A DNA stretch of 64,000 bases from Azorhizobium caulinodans ORS 571 (GTDB lineage: Bacteria > Pseudomonadota > Alphaproteobacteria > Rhizobiales > Xanthobacteraceae), in NCBI RefSeq assembly GCF_000010525.1, contig NC_009937.1, positions 3,415,501-3,479,500 on the forward strand. The letters are read 5' to 3'. Positions 44,031 through 52,605 of the stretch are shown here, in pieces (positions within the stretch are counted from its first letter, which is position 1; each line of letters begins with the position of its first letter). Made by a program: the position numbers and the translations under genes. The notes beneath the pieces were generated by a model, which was given only the letters and a program-made list of their open reading frames with translations, searched no databases and was not told the DNA's origin.

Positions 44031-44933
44031 ATGGCAGAGCCGCACGATACGGCGCACGAGCACTCCAAGACCACGGCGCACATGTGCGATCCGGACGAGA
44101 TCATCCCGCGCGACCTGCGCTTCGACATCATGGGCAATGCCCAGAAGCACTGGCTCGACGATGACATCATCAAGACCATCCTCATCGATGGCCTCTCCAT
44201 CTTCCTGCCCGAGGGCGAGCGCTTCTTCATCCGCTCGCTGAAGCACTACGGCCCCAAGCTGGCCGACAAGGAACTCGCCGCCGAGATCAACGGCTATGCG
44301 GTGCAGGAGGCGTTCCACACCCGCGAGCACGAGGAATACAACCGGGCCATGAAGAAGCTCGGCTATGACGTGGATGCCATGGAGAAGCCCATCCGCATGG
44401 GCTTCGAGATCGTGACCAACCCGCTGCACCGCCTCTCGCTGACCTGCGCCATCGAGCACATGACGGCGACGCTCTCCACGCTGACGCTTCGCCATCCCGA
44501 CCTGCTGGACAATGCCGCCCCCGCCTACCGGCGGCTGTGGATGTGGCACGCGCTGGAGGAACTGGAGCACAAGGCGGTCGCCCTCGACGTGCTGAACGCC
44601 GCCACGCCCAACATGAGCCGCTGGCAGCGCTATCTGGTGCGGGTGCTGGGGATGAACGGAACGCTCTTCCCCTTCCTCGCCCTCTTCCTGCGCAACGTGC
44701 CCATCTATGCCCGCAACGACGGCGTGAAGACGGGCTTCCGCTTCTGGATGCGCTTCTTCTGGATCACCATGGTCGCGCCCGGCTATTGGCGGCGCTGCCT
44801 GCCGAACGTGCTGCGCTACTATCTGCCGGGCTTCGACCCCCGCAACAGCGACGACGCCGAACTGATGCGCAAGGGCCGCGACTGGCTCGCCAAGGACATG
44901 CCGCCTCCGCGCGCGGCCAACGCCGCCGTTTGA
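44031..44933 (+). CDS. predicted metal-dependent hydrolase, PF10118 type
   Basis: The 300-residue helical protein has candidate metal ligands in EGERFFIRSLKHY, QEAFHTREHEEYNRAM and ALEELEHKAVALDVL, a Glu/Glu-x2-His pattern reminiscent of carboxylate-bridged diiron helical bundles. I recognise it as the PF10118 family of unproven function. A hydrophobic stretch near residues 205-225 may be membrane-associated. It ends 7 bases before the methyltransferase gene and the two are probably an operon. The reaction is unknown. Confidence 0.75.
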   Translation: MAEPHDTAHEHSKTTAHMCDPDEIIPRDLRFDIMGNAQKHWLDDDIIKTILIDGLSIFLPEGERFFIRSLKHYGPKLADKELAAEINGYAVQEAFHTREHEEYNRAMKKLGYDVDAMEKPIRMGFEIVTNPLHRLSLTCAIEHMTATLSTLTLRHPDLLDNAAPAYRRLWMWHALEELEHKAVALDVLNAATPNMSRWQRYLVRVLGMNGTLFPFLALFLRNVPIYARNDGVKTGFRFWMRFFWITMVAPGYWRRCLPNVLRYYLPGFDPRNSDDAELMRKGRDWLAKDMPPPRAANAAV

Positions 44934-44940
44934 GGCTCCC

Positions 44941-45759
44941 ATGACCAGCCGTCTCTTCAACCAGATGCTCGAGGGCATCGACCGCGGCGCCTTTCCGCGC
45001 ACCCGCAAGTGGGCGTGGCGCGGGGTCTACAACATGCTCTCGCGCTTCTGGCGCGACGACGACTGGCGCTTCATGAACTACGGCTATGTGCCGGAGGGCG
45101 TGGCCTTCCCGCTGGAGGCGGCCGACGAACCCGAGCGGGCCTTCATCGGCCTCTATGCGCAGGCTGTGGACGGCCTGCCGGTGGCTGGGGCGCGGGTGCT
45201 GGAGATCGGTTCGGGACGTGGCGGCGGCGCCCGCTATGTGGCGCGCTATCACGCGCCCGCTTCGGTGACCGGGCTCGACTATTCGCCCGAGACCGTGCGC
45301 CTCGCCCGCAAGCTCAATGCCGACACGCCGAACCTCTCCTTCGAGCAGGGCGATGCGGAACACCTGCCTTTCCCCGATGCCAGCTTCGACATCGCGGTGA
45401 ACATCGAATCCTCCCACTGCTATGCCAACATGCCCGCCTTCGTAGGCGAGGTGGCGCGGGTGCTGAAGCCGGGTGGCTGGTTCACCTTCGCCGACATGCG
45501 CGGACGCGCGGCCATGACCGAGCTCGACCGCCAGATGGCGGTGCCGGGCCTCGATCTCGTGTCCGAGCGCAACATCTCTCCCCGCGTCGTCGCGGCATTG
45601 GACGCGGCCGATGCCCGCAAGCAGGCCCGCATCGGCAAGGCGCTCCTGATGAAGCGCTTCATGTCCGAATTCGCCGGAGCCAAGGGCTCCATGCTCTACA
45701 AGGGCCTGTCACGGGGCGAGGTGATCTACGTCGCCCGCCGCTATCGCAAGGCGGGCTGA
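44941..45759 (+). CDS. class I SAM-dependent methyltransferase
   Basis: This 272-residue protein has motif I VLEIGSGRGGGARYVARY, the acidic loop GLDYSPETVRLARK, FEQGDAEHLPFPDASFDIAVNIESSHCY (motif II) and LKPGGWFTFADMR. It is close to the UbiE/phthiotriol-dimycocerosate methyltransferase-like group acting on lipids or sterol-like substrates. It follows the PF10118-type hydrolase by 7 bases, so both may modify the same, perhaps lipophilic, compound. Confidence 0.87.
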   Translation: MTSRLFNQMLEGIDRGAFPRTRKWAWRGVYNMLSRFWRDDDWRFMNYGYVPEGVAFPLEAADEPERAFIGLYAQAVDGLPVAGARVLEIGSGRGGGARYVARYHAPASVTGLDYSPETVRLARKLNADTPNLSFEQGDAEHLPFPDASFDIAVNIESSHCYANMPAFVGEVARVLKPGGWFTFADMRGRAAMTELDRQMAVPGLDLVSERNISPRVVAALDAADARKQARIGKALLMKRFMSEFAGAKGSMLYKGLSRGEVIYVARRYRKAG

Positions 45760-45937
45760 GGCCTCGCGCTTCCTCGCATCTGCGGCCAAGCCTTCGGTAG
45801 CCGGCTGGCGGCGCTGCGGCCCGGCCCAGTTCCGCTCGGGAATTTGACCAGGGATTGGACGCGTCTGCACTGGACATCACGGCTGCGCTCACGTCTGCTT
45901 CCGGACCTCAGATCCAGTGAGGACAAACGGGGCTGGC

Positions 45938-47047
45938 ATGATGTTTTCGACCATTCGCACGCGCGCGCTGCGGGCAGGAGCCGCGATGCTGTTCGCGACG
46001 GTGCTGGCTGCCATCGCGAGCCTTTGCGCTTCACCTGCGGTCCTGGCAGCGGATTATCCCGCACCGAAGGAAGGAACCTTCGTGGCGCGCAATTTCCGCT
46101 TTCATACCGGCGATGTCCTGCCCGAGCTCAAGGTCGGCTACGTCACCATCGGCGATCCCTCGGGCGAGCCGGTCCTGATCCTGCACGGCACCACCGCCTC
46201 CTCGGCCAGCATGTTGACACCGGAATTCGCGGGTGCGCTGTTCGGGCCGGACCAGCCGCTGGATGCGCGCCGCTACTTCATCATCATCCCGGACTCCATC
46301 GGGGTGGGCCGCTCCTCCAAGCCCTCCGACGGTCTCAAGGGCACCTTCCCCCGTTACAATTACGCCGACATGGTCGACGCCCAATACCGGCTGGTGACGG
46401 AAGGGCTGGGGCTGCGGCACCTGCGTCTCGTGCTCGGCTATTCCATGGGCGGCATGCACGCCTGGCTCTGGGGCACGCAGCATCCGGACTTCACCGACGC
46501 GATCGTCCCCATGGCCGCCCAGCCCGCGCCCATGTCCGGTCGCAACTGGATGATGCGGCGGATGGTGATCGACGCGGTTCGCAACGATCCGGCCTGGAAC
46601 AACGGCAATTATACCGAACAGCCGCAGGCCTTCCGCATCGCCAACGTCTTCTTTGGCATCGCCACCACCGGCGGCACCCTCGCTCTGCAGGCCGCGGGTC
46701 CCGATCGCACCGCGGCGGACAAGGTGGTGGACAGCCGGCTTGCGGCGCTGACCAAGATGGACGCCAATGACTACCTCTATCAATGGGATGCCTCGGCCGA
46801 CTACGACCCTTCCGCCGATCTCGGCCGCATCTCGGCGCCGGTCCTCGCCATCAGTTCGGCCGACGACGAGCGCAACCCGCCCGAGACCGGCATCATGGAA
46901 GCGGGCCTGAAGCGCGTGCCGCAGGCCCGTCTCGTGCTCATCCCCACCAGCCCCGCGACGCGCGGCCATGGCACCACGGTCATCGCGCGCCTGTGGAGCG
47001 ACGACCTGCGGGCCTTCCTCGCGAGCGTACCGAAGCGCCCGCAATAG
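45938..47047 (+). CDS. exported alpha/beta-fold hydrolase (homoserine O-acetyltransferase-like)
   Basis: The 369-residue protein has a Sec signal (hydrophobic core near residues 14-34, cleavage probably after AVLA before ADYPAP). The hydrolase core has the nucleophile elbow GYSMGG, the acid in SSADDERNPP and His in RGHGTTV, and the loop FIIIPDSIGVGRSSKPSD as in MetX-like proteins. Export makes a biosynthetic MetX role unlikely. The start is taken at ATG 45938; ATG 45941 or GTG 45917 are possible. Function unknown. Confidence 0.82.
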   Translation: MMFSTIRTRALRAGAAMLFATVLAAIASLCASPAVLAADYPAPKEGTFVARNFRFHTGDVLPELKVGYVTIGDPSGEPVLILHGTTASSASMLTPEFAGALFGPDQPLDARRYFIIIPDSIGVGRSSKPSDGLKGTFPRYNYADMVDAQYRLVTEGLGLRHLRLVLGYSMGGMHAWLWGTQHPDFTDAIVPMAAQPAPMSGRNWMMRRMVIDAVRNDPAWNNGNYTEQPQAFRIANVFFGIATTGGTLALQAAGPDRTAADKVVDSRLAALTKMDANDYLYQWDASADYDPSADLGRISAPVLAISSADDERNPPETGIMEAGLKRVPQARLVLIPTSPATRGHGTTVIARLWSDDLRAFLASVPKRPQ

Positions 47048-47065
47048 GCCTGGAGGCGCAGCACC

Positions 47066-47947
47066 TCAGGCGGCGCTGCGTTCCGCCAGGGCGGGCAGGA
47101 GCCGGGCCTCCAGCGCTGCCAGCGTGACCGGCCCGGCAATGCCGTCCGTCTTCAGGTCGTTCTTCGACTGGAAGTCACGGACGGCCTCTTCCGTCTTCGG
47201 GCCATAGCGTCCGTCCGCGGTGAGACGATAGCCGAGACGATTGAGCTTGGACTGGAGATCGGACACGGAAAATTCCGGCGCTGCGGCTTCCCACGGTGCC
47301 CCGGTCCCGAGCACCGCCCAGATCCTGTTCAGCCACGCGACACGCTCGGCATAGCCATTGTAGCCGCCGTTGATCGTGCGGGTGAGCTGGCGGACATTCC
47401 CCTGGTCCGCGAGCAGGTTGCAGGCCCCGCGCGTCCATTCCGCCAGCGCCGGCTTCAGCGCATGCTCGGGATGGATCACCTGGGTCGGGTCCTCCTCGAA
47501 GAGGTCGCCCACGCCGGAAAGCCGGCCCATCTCGCGGTGCTGGCCGCGCCCCGTCGTCTGAAGCAGGCCGTTGCCCCGGTAGGCCCAGCCATCGCCCGGC
47601 TGGGTATTGCCCAGTTGCCGCGCCATGGACGGATTGCCAAGCCCATAGACACGCTCGAACAGGGCAACCCCATTGCCGGCGAGTTGCCGAGCCTCGATGG
47701 GCGTCACTGCCGCGCTGTGATGGCCGATGCCGAAAATCTGCTCGATGCGCGGCGCGGTATAGGAGCCGCTCTCGCGGACGATCGTCAGCCCGCCGGTCTC
47801 ATGCAGTACCTGCGCCAGAAGGTGCGCCAGCCGGAGCGGCGTGTTGACCTGTGCCGCGAGCAAGGCGGCGTCGCCCTGCGCAAATGCGGCGACATACTCC
47901 GGCTTGGCGTGAGGGGCGACCTTCCCAATGACCTGAACAGCCCGCAT
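47066..47947 (-). CDS. GH19 lysozyme/chitinase-like protein with peptidoglycan-binding domain
   Basis: The 293-residue protein has a GH19-like catalytic domain with AQVLHETGGLTIVRES (catalytic Glu in HETGG) and WAYRGNGLLQTTGRGQHREMG. It is followed near residues 225-285 by a PG_binding_1 repeat (LQSKLNRLGYRLTADGRYGPKTEEAVRDFQ). This is the layout of phage-type endolysins. There is no signal peptide, holin or phage gene nearby, so it is either a domesticated endolysin or an exported wall enzyme using an unusual route. Confidence 0.82.
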   Translation of the reverse strand: MRAVQVIGKVAPHAKPEYVAAFAQGDAALLAAQVNTPLRLAHLLAQVLHETGGLTIVRESGSYTAPRIEQIFGIGHHSAAVTPIEARQLAGNGVALFERVYGLGNPSMARQLGNTQPGDGWAYRGNGLLQTTGRGQHREMGRLSGVGDLFEEDPTQVIHPEHALKPALAEWTRGACNLLADQGNVRQLTRTINGGYNGYAERVAWLNRIWAVLGTGAPWEAAAPEFSVSDLQSKLNRLGYRLTADGRYGPKTEEAVRDFQSKNDLKTDGIAGPVTLAALEARLLPALAERSAA

Positions 47948-48038
47948 GTGACGCTCCAGTGGTCAATGCACTTGAGTTTAAATTTCCAAAGTATTCGACG
48001 CACATGGGAACTCCGGAGCAAGGCTCCCGCGCACCGGA

Positions 48039-48257
48039 CTACTGCCGGCCAGCCATACTCCCGCTCGCATGCGGCGGGCGGCGGGCATAGCCCCGCGAGC
48101 AATTGGCCTGCATGTCCTGCTCAAGCATCACATAGGCGATGAGAAGGGCGCGGATCGTGCCGCGCATGTCGCCGTGGCACGCCTCGATCGCAGCATCGAC
48201 GTCGAGGTCGGAAATGTCGAGGGTGTCGGATGCCTCCGGAACGCGCACCAGGTTCAT
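48039..48257 (-). CDS. small conserved Hyphomicrobiales protein, 72 residues
   Basis: The protein reads DISDLDVDAAIEACHGDMRGTIRALLIAYVMLEQDM, then SRGYARR. From memory this pattern (DID-AAI-ACHGD, then a long helix and an SRGY tail) is a widespread uncharacterised small protein of rhizobia and relatives. ATG 48257 has GGAG nine bases upstream; an ATG three codons earlier abuts that site. It is soluble with no membrane span. Function unknown. Confidence 0.65.
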   Translation of the reverse strand: MNLVRVPEASDTLDISDLDVDAAIEACHGDMRGTIRALLIAYVMLEQDMQANCSRGYARRPPHASGSMAGRQ

Positions 48258-48333
48258 GGGTCTCATCTCCAGCGAACTGCGATGAGGGAATCATGCCATA
48301 AGAACAAAACAGGAACAAGCCTCATGACGGCGC

Positions 48334-49239
48334 CTATGCGCGATGGCTCTCGACCAGCCTGAGCAGGGCGGCGAGCGGGCCTTCGGGCACCTCGTCGCGA
48401 TAGGCGAGGCTCAGGGGCGCAAACAGGCGGATCGGCGGCGCCAGACGGCGATAGACGATGCCGTTCGTCTCCAGCCGCGCCATGGAGGCCGGCACGATCG
48501 AGAGGCCCAGCCCCGCCGCCACGAGGCTCAGGGTCGAAGCGAGGCGCGGCGCCTCCTGCCCCACCCGCGGGCTGAACCCGGCCTGCTGGCAGGCGGCGAT
48601 GATGCTGTCATAGAGGCCCGGCCCCGAGGGGCGCCGATAGAGGATGAAGGTGTCCTCCTCCAATGCGGCGAGTTCCAGCGCCCGACGGCGGAGGGCGGGT
48701 GCCGCGAGACGGTGATGGTCGGGCAGCGCCACGAGCATCTCTTCATCCAGCACATGGGCGATGACGAGGCCGTCCGGCCGCGCCACCGGCGCACGGACGA
48801 AGGCGGCATCGAGACGCCCGTCCCGCAGCGCCGCGATGAGTTCCAGCGTGCTTGCCTCTTCCAGCGAAAGGGAGAGGGTGGGCGCCGCCTCGCGCATGGA
48901 GCGCACCAGCGCCGCGACGAGGGCGTGGAAGGCGGCGGACGACGTGAAGCCGAGCGCAAGGCGCCCCTCCTCGCCTCGCGCGGTGCGGCGTGCGGCATCG
49001 AGCGCGCGGTCCACATCGGCGAGGATCAGCCGCGCCTTCTCCACCAGCACCAGTCCGGCGGCGGTGGGCTCCACGCCCCGGGGCAGCCGGCGGAACAGAG
49101 GCGTCCCGACCATGCCCTCCAGCGCCTTGATCTGCTGGCTGAGCGGCGGCTGCTGGATGCCGAGCCGGGCGGCCGCGCGGGTCATGTGCCCCTCCTCTGC
49201 GACGGCCAGGAGATAGCGCAGGTGCCGCAGTTCGATCAT
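48334..49239 (-). CDS. LysR family transcriptional regulator, CatR/CbbR-like
   Basis: This 301-residue regulator starts MIELRHLRYLLAVAEEGHMTRAAARLG and continues QQPPLSQQIKALE. The effector domain begins GRLALGFTSSAAFHALV. It resembles the CatR/BenM-like aromatic-responsive branch by the SQQI and GFTSSA signatures. It is divergent from the chromate transporter genes across 141 bases that hold an AT-rich stretch (49240-49285) with two CCATAT repeats, so it may control them, their substrate being the unknown. Confidence 0.85.
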   Translation of the reverse strand: MIELRHLRYLLAVAEEGHMTRAAARLGIQQPPLSQQIKALEGMVGTPLFRRLPRGVEPTAAGLVLVEKARLILADVDRALDAARRTARGEEGRLALGFTSSAAFHALVAALVRSMREAAPTLSLSLEEASTLELIAALRDGRLDAAFVRAPVARPDGLVIAHVLDEEMLVALPDHHRLAAPALRRRALELAALEEDTFILYRRPSGPGLYDSIIAACQQAGFSPRVGQEAPRLASTLSLVAAGLGLSIVPASMARLETNGIVYRRLAPPIRLFAPLSLAYRDEVPEGPLAALLRLVESHRA

Positions 49240-49380
49240 TCCATATCCTATAAATATGCTGCAGGCCTCTTCCATATATTAGACAGCGCCGTGAAACGGG
49301 ACTAGAGCCCAACCACGAACCACAGCACAGCGGGCGCCCACGCGCCCCGCCGGAAGATCCAGCCGCAGGGGATACGCGCC

Positions 49381-49950
49381 ATGGACACCCGCCCCACCCC
49401 GCCACTGGCGGAAACCGCGCCGCCGCCGTCGGTCGGCGCGCTCTTCTTCGGCTTCCTGAAGCTCGGCCTCATGGGCTTCGGCGGTGTGCTCCCCTTCGCC
49501 CGCCGAATGATGGTGGAGGACCGGCGCTGGCTGACGCCGGCCGAATTCACCGATCTGCTCGGCCTGTGCCAGTTCCTGCCCGGCGGCAACATCATCAACA
49601 TGTCGGTGGCCATCGGCCTGAAGTTCCGCGGCGTGGCCGGGGCGTTCGCCGCCCTCATCGGCCTCATTGCCATGCCCACGCTGATCGTCATCGGCCTCGG
49701 CGCGCTCTATGACCGCTATCAGGACGATGCGGTGGTGCACCACCTCTTTGCCGGGCTCGCCGCCGGGGCGGCCGGCCTCCTCATCGCCACGGCCGTCAAG
49801 ATCGCGGCGCCGCTGCGCACCAATCCGGCCGGCATCGCAATTGCGCTGGCCGGCTTCCTTTTCGTCGCCGTGCTCCGCCTGCCGTTGCTCGTGACGCTCG
49901 GCACGCTCGCGCCCCTGAGCATCCTGATGGCCTGGAGGCGCGCGTCATGA
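49381..49950 (+). CDS. chromate transporter, N-terminal-type subunit
   Basis: This 189-residue protein is one ChrA domain: FFGFLKLGLMGFGGVLPFARRMMVED and FLPGGNIINMSVAIGLKFRG, with about five membrane spans. It belongs to the short-chain CHR group in which the two halves are separate genes. Its stop overlaps the next start in an ATGA, so the two halves are made together. The native ion may be sulfate or chromate. Confidence 0.88.
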   Translation: MDTRPTPPLAETAPPPSVGALFFGFLKLGLMGFGGVLPFARRMMVEDRRWLTPAEFTDLLGLCQFLPGGNIINMSVAIGLKFRGVAGAFAALIGLIAMPTLIVIGLGALYDRYQDDAVVHHLFAGLAAGAAGLLIATAVKIAAPLRTNPAGIAIALAGFLFVAVLRLPLLVTLGTLAPLSILMAWRRAS

Positions 49951-50477
49951 CGCCGATACTACTCTCATTGTTCGTCATCTTCGCCGAGCTCTCGGTGCTG
50001 GCCTTCGGCGGCGGCAACACCATCCTGCCGGAAATGCAGCGGCAGATGGTGGACGTGCATCACTGGATGACCGCCCAGCAGTTCAGCGCCATGTTCGCGC
50101 TCGCGCAGGCGGCACCCGGCCCCAACATGATGATCGTCCCGATGATCGGCTGGCGGCTGGCGGGTCTGCCGGGTGTCCTCGTCACATCGCTGGCGAAGTT
50201 CGGCCCCTCCTCGCTCATCACCGCCTTCGCGCTTCACCTGTGGGAGCGCTTCAAGGACCGGCCCTGGCGGCGCCACATCCAGCAGGGCCTTGTTCCGGTA
50301 ACGGTGGGGCTCGTCGCCGCCAGCGCCGCGCTCATCACCGAAGCGTCAGTCCAGAACCTCACCCTCGCGCTGATCGCCGGAGCCTCGGCGCTCGCCGTGC
50401 TCAAGACGCGGGCCCATCCGCTGGCGGTTCTGGCGGCCGGCGCCGCCATCGGCCTCACCGGCTTCGGCCAAGGCTGA
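49947..50477 (+). CDS. chromate transporter, C-terminal-type subunit
   Basis: This 176-residue ChrA domain has FAELSVLAFGGGNTILPEMQRQMVD and FALAQAAPGPNMMIVPMIGWRLAG. It is the partner of the preceding half, probably inserted in the opposite topology, and overlaps it by four bases. About five membrane spans are visible. Confidence 0.88.
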   Translation: MTPILLSLFVIFAELSVLAFGGGNTILPEMQRQMVDVHHWMTAQQFSAMFALAQAAPGPNMMIVPMIGWRLAGLPGVLVTSLAKFGPSSLITAFALHLWERFKDRPWRRHIQQGLVPVTVGLVAASAALITEASVQNLTLALIAGASALAVLKTRAHPLAVLAAGAAIGLTGFGQG

Positions 50478-50553
50478 GGTTGCCGCGCTCCCTCGGCTGG
50501 AGCTTGGCCGGGCCACTTTTGTGAATTTTTCGTGGCCGCCGGTGCGGTGGCCG

Positions 50554-50578
50554 GGAACCTTATGGTGGAGAAGAAGTT
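50554..50578 (+). promoter_or_regulatory. EcfG-type general stress promoter
   Basis: GGAAC (50554-50558) and GTT (50576-50578) are separated by 17 bases, matching the alphaproteobacterial EcfG consensus GGAAC-N16/17-cGTT apart from an A before GTT. It lies about 140 bases before the small gene at 50716. Confidence 0.5.
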
Positions 50579-50715
50579 AACGATACGAACGCTCGCAGGC
50601 ACCCGGGAACGGCATCTCCGTCCCACCGCCTGTCGATCCGGGGAAGGCCCCGGCAGCGCTCAGGTTGGATCTCATGCACGGCCGGGGTTCCCCGCCGCAG
50701 ATCGGAGCTGAAACC

Positions 50716-50961
50716 ATGGGCTCGTTTTCGTACCCCTCCACCCGCACCTCCCGTATCCTCATCGGCTCGCGCGAACGCGAGGTGGCGTCCCTCGACGAGG
50801 CGCTCGGCTTCATCCGCGAGTGTGACGGTGACGATCTGGCGGAACTGCTGGCGGGCCAGGCCCAGGCGTCGGGCATGAGCGGCAAGGCGTCCCTCAGCGC
50901 GCTCAAGGGCCGTCTTGAGGCCTTCCGCAGCGTGCTTGCGGACGACGGCCTGCGGGCCTGA
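50716..50961 (+). CDS. small conserved protein, 81 residues
   Basis: I do not recognise the family. The protein is a soluble, two-helix, acidic protein with SREREVASLDEALGFIRECDGDDLAELL and a small helical tail. GGAG precedes ATG 50716; codons further 5' to 50665 are less likely. It is downstream of an EcfG-like promoter and upstream of another small gene, so it may belong to the general stress response (inference). Confidence 0.65.
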   Translation: MGSFSYPSTRTSRILIGSREREVASLDEALGFIRECDGDDLAELLAGQAQASGMSGKASLSALKGRLEAFRSVLADDGLRA

Positions 50962-50977
50962 CGCAACCGCGGCAACA

Positions 50978-51002
50978 AATTGTTCTTCATGAAGCAACAA
51001 TT
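50978..51002. promoter_or_regulatory. 25-nt imperfect palindrome between two small genes
   Basis: AATTGTT (50978-50984) and AACAATT (50996-51002) flank the inner palindrome CTTCATGAAG (50985-50994), with one extra C. It is AT-rich against a GC-rich background and lies 24 bases before the gene at 51027. It looks like a repressor operator or an RNA hairpin. Confidence 0.5.
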
Positions 51003-51026
51003 CGTCGATCGGAGCGTTGTCTGGTC

Positions 51027-51326
51027 ATGACTGTGCATATCGGAACTCTCGGGGAGATCCCCACCACGGCGCTCAAGGCGCCGAGCCCGCACCGCCGGGC
51101 TCCCAACTGGGGCGCCTTTCTCGCGCGTCCCATCCCTCTCGCGGACGGCGAGCGGGTGCTGGAGCGGCTGTGGGACGCAGCCGACGTTCTTCACGCCGAG
51201 GCCGGCGAAAGCCCGGATGCCGCCGAGAAGGCGCTGATCGCGGCGGCCCAGAGCGGCGAGCGCGGCGACATCTCGGATGCCACCGACAGCCTTGAAATCT
51301 ACCTCCGGCGCCGCGCGCTCATCTGA
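51027..51326 (+). CDS. small conserved protein, 99 residues
   Basis: Not recognised. The protein has no membrane span; it has a basic N-terminal third (LKAPSPHRRAPNWGAFLARP) and a helical C-terminal half (AEKALIAAAQSGERGDISDATDSLEIYLRRR). The ATG at 51027 has a weak ribosome site. It is preceded by a striking palindrome and co-directional with the small gene at 50716. Codon use matches its neighbours. Confidence 0.6.
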   Translation: MTVHIGTLGEIPTTALKAPSPHRRAPNWGAFLARPIPLADGERVLERLWDAADVLHAEAGESPDAAEKALIAAAQSGERGDISDATDSLEIYLRRRALI

Positions 51327-51379
51327 TCGCGCCGCCTGCCGCTCCGGGTCGTACCCCGGGCGGCGGACGACGGATGGCC

Positions 51380-52492
51380 TCACGGCTGGAAGGTGAGAAA
51401 CAGGAACGCCGCGAAGATGACGAGATGGGTGAAGCCGTAGAGGATGTTCGTCCTCCCGCTGCCCAGCGTCAGCGAACTCACGAGCAGCGTCGTCGCCATG
51501 AGCACGGTGTCGCGCGGCGTAAGCCCGAGCACGAGCGGCTTGTTCAGCGCCAGCGACACGACTGCGACCGCCGGAAACGTCATGCCGATGGTGGCGAGAG
51601 ACGAGCCCAGCGCCAGATTGAGCGACTTCTGCAACTGATCGCGCCGCGCCGCCTGGAAGGCTGGAATGGATTCCGGCAGCAGGATCAGGATGGCGACGAT
51701 GAGGCCAGTCACCGCCGGCGGTGACCCCACCGCCTCGCGCCCCGCCTCCACCACGATGGCAAACTTCTTCGACAGCAGCACGATCGCCGTGAGGGCGGCA
51801 AACAGCAGGCCCGCGCTCAACAGCGCCCGCGCGGTGGGAATGGCATGCTCGACCGCCACCACGCTGCCGTTGCTGCTGACAAAATAGTCGCGGTGACGAA
51901 CCATCTGGATGTACAGGAAGACGCCATAGAGGATCAGCGTCAGCACGCTGAAGAAGGCAAGCTGGCTGCTGGAATAGAATGGCCCCGGCGTGCCCTGCGT
52001 ATAGTTCGGCAGCACCAGCGTCAGTGTCACCAGAACGATGAGCACCGTGAGATAGGCACCGGCGCCCGTGGTCTCATAGACCTGCTCCTTGAAGCGCAGG
52101 CCGCCTCCCAGAATGCAGATGCCCGTGAGGCCGGTGCATACGGTCATCACCACCGAGAACACCGTATCGCGCGCCAGCTCCGGGCTGCCGCCGTCGTCGG
52201 AGAGCATCACCGAGGCGATCAGCGCCACCTCGATGATGGTGACCGCGGCGGTGAGCACCAGCGTGCCGAACGGCTCGCCGGTCGCATGACCGATCACCTC
52301 AGCATGATACACCGCCGCGAAGATCGCCCCGAAGATCACGGGAATGAGGACGATGGCGAGCAGGATGCCGCTCGTGCTGCCGGTGAAGCCCTCATCGAAG
52401 CCGAGCCCCGTGGCGAGCCCGAAATAGCCGAGCGCGACGATGGGATAGAGCCAGGCGGACTTGGGCATGGGCCCGGAAACATCGGCGGCCAT
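51380..52492 (-). CDS. chaA: calcium/cation:proton antiporter, ChaA-like
   Basis: This 370-residue CaCA-superfamily antiporter has eleven or so spans. The two alpha repeats read GHATGEPFGTLVLTAAVTIIEVALIASVM and ILILLPESIPAFQAARRDQLQKSLNLALGSSLATIGM, with the paired acidic residues needed for Ca or Na binding. AAAGGAG lies 4 bases before ATG 52492; the frame is open to 52561 but without similarity. It exports Ca2+, Na+ or K+ in exchange for protons. It is monocistronic. Confidence 0.88.
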   Translation of the reverse strand: MAADVSGPMPKSAWLYPIVALGYFGLATGLGFDEGFTGSTSGILLAIVLIPVIFGAIFAAVYHAEVIGHATGEPFGTLVLTAAVTIIEVALIASVMLSDDGGSPELARDTVFSVVMTVCTGLTGICILGGGLRFKEQVYETTGAGAYLTVLIVLVTLTLVLPNYTQGTPGPFYSSSQLAFFSVLTLILYGVFLYIQMVRHRDYFVSSNGSVVAVEHAIPTARALLSAGLLFAALTAIVLLSKKFAIVVEAGREAVGSPPAVTGLIVAILILLPESIPAFQAARRDQLQKSLNLALGSSLATIGMTFPAVAVVSLALNKPLVLGLTPRDTVLMATTLLVSSLTLGSGRTNILYGFTHLVIFAAFLFLTFQP

Positions 52493-52605
52493 TTCTTCTC
52501 CTTTGGAAACGTGCGTCCCATAGGGCACGAACGGCGCATGTCCGCAATGGACAGGAGGCACCGGCGTGCACGCGCGCCGAGCGCGCGCACGCGATGTGGC
52601 ACCGG

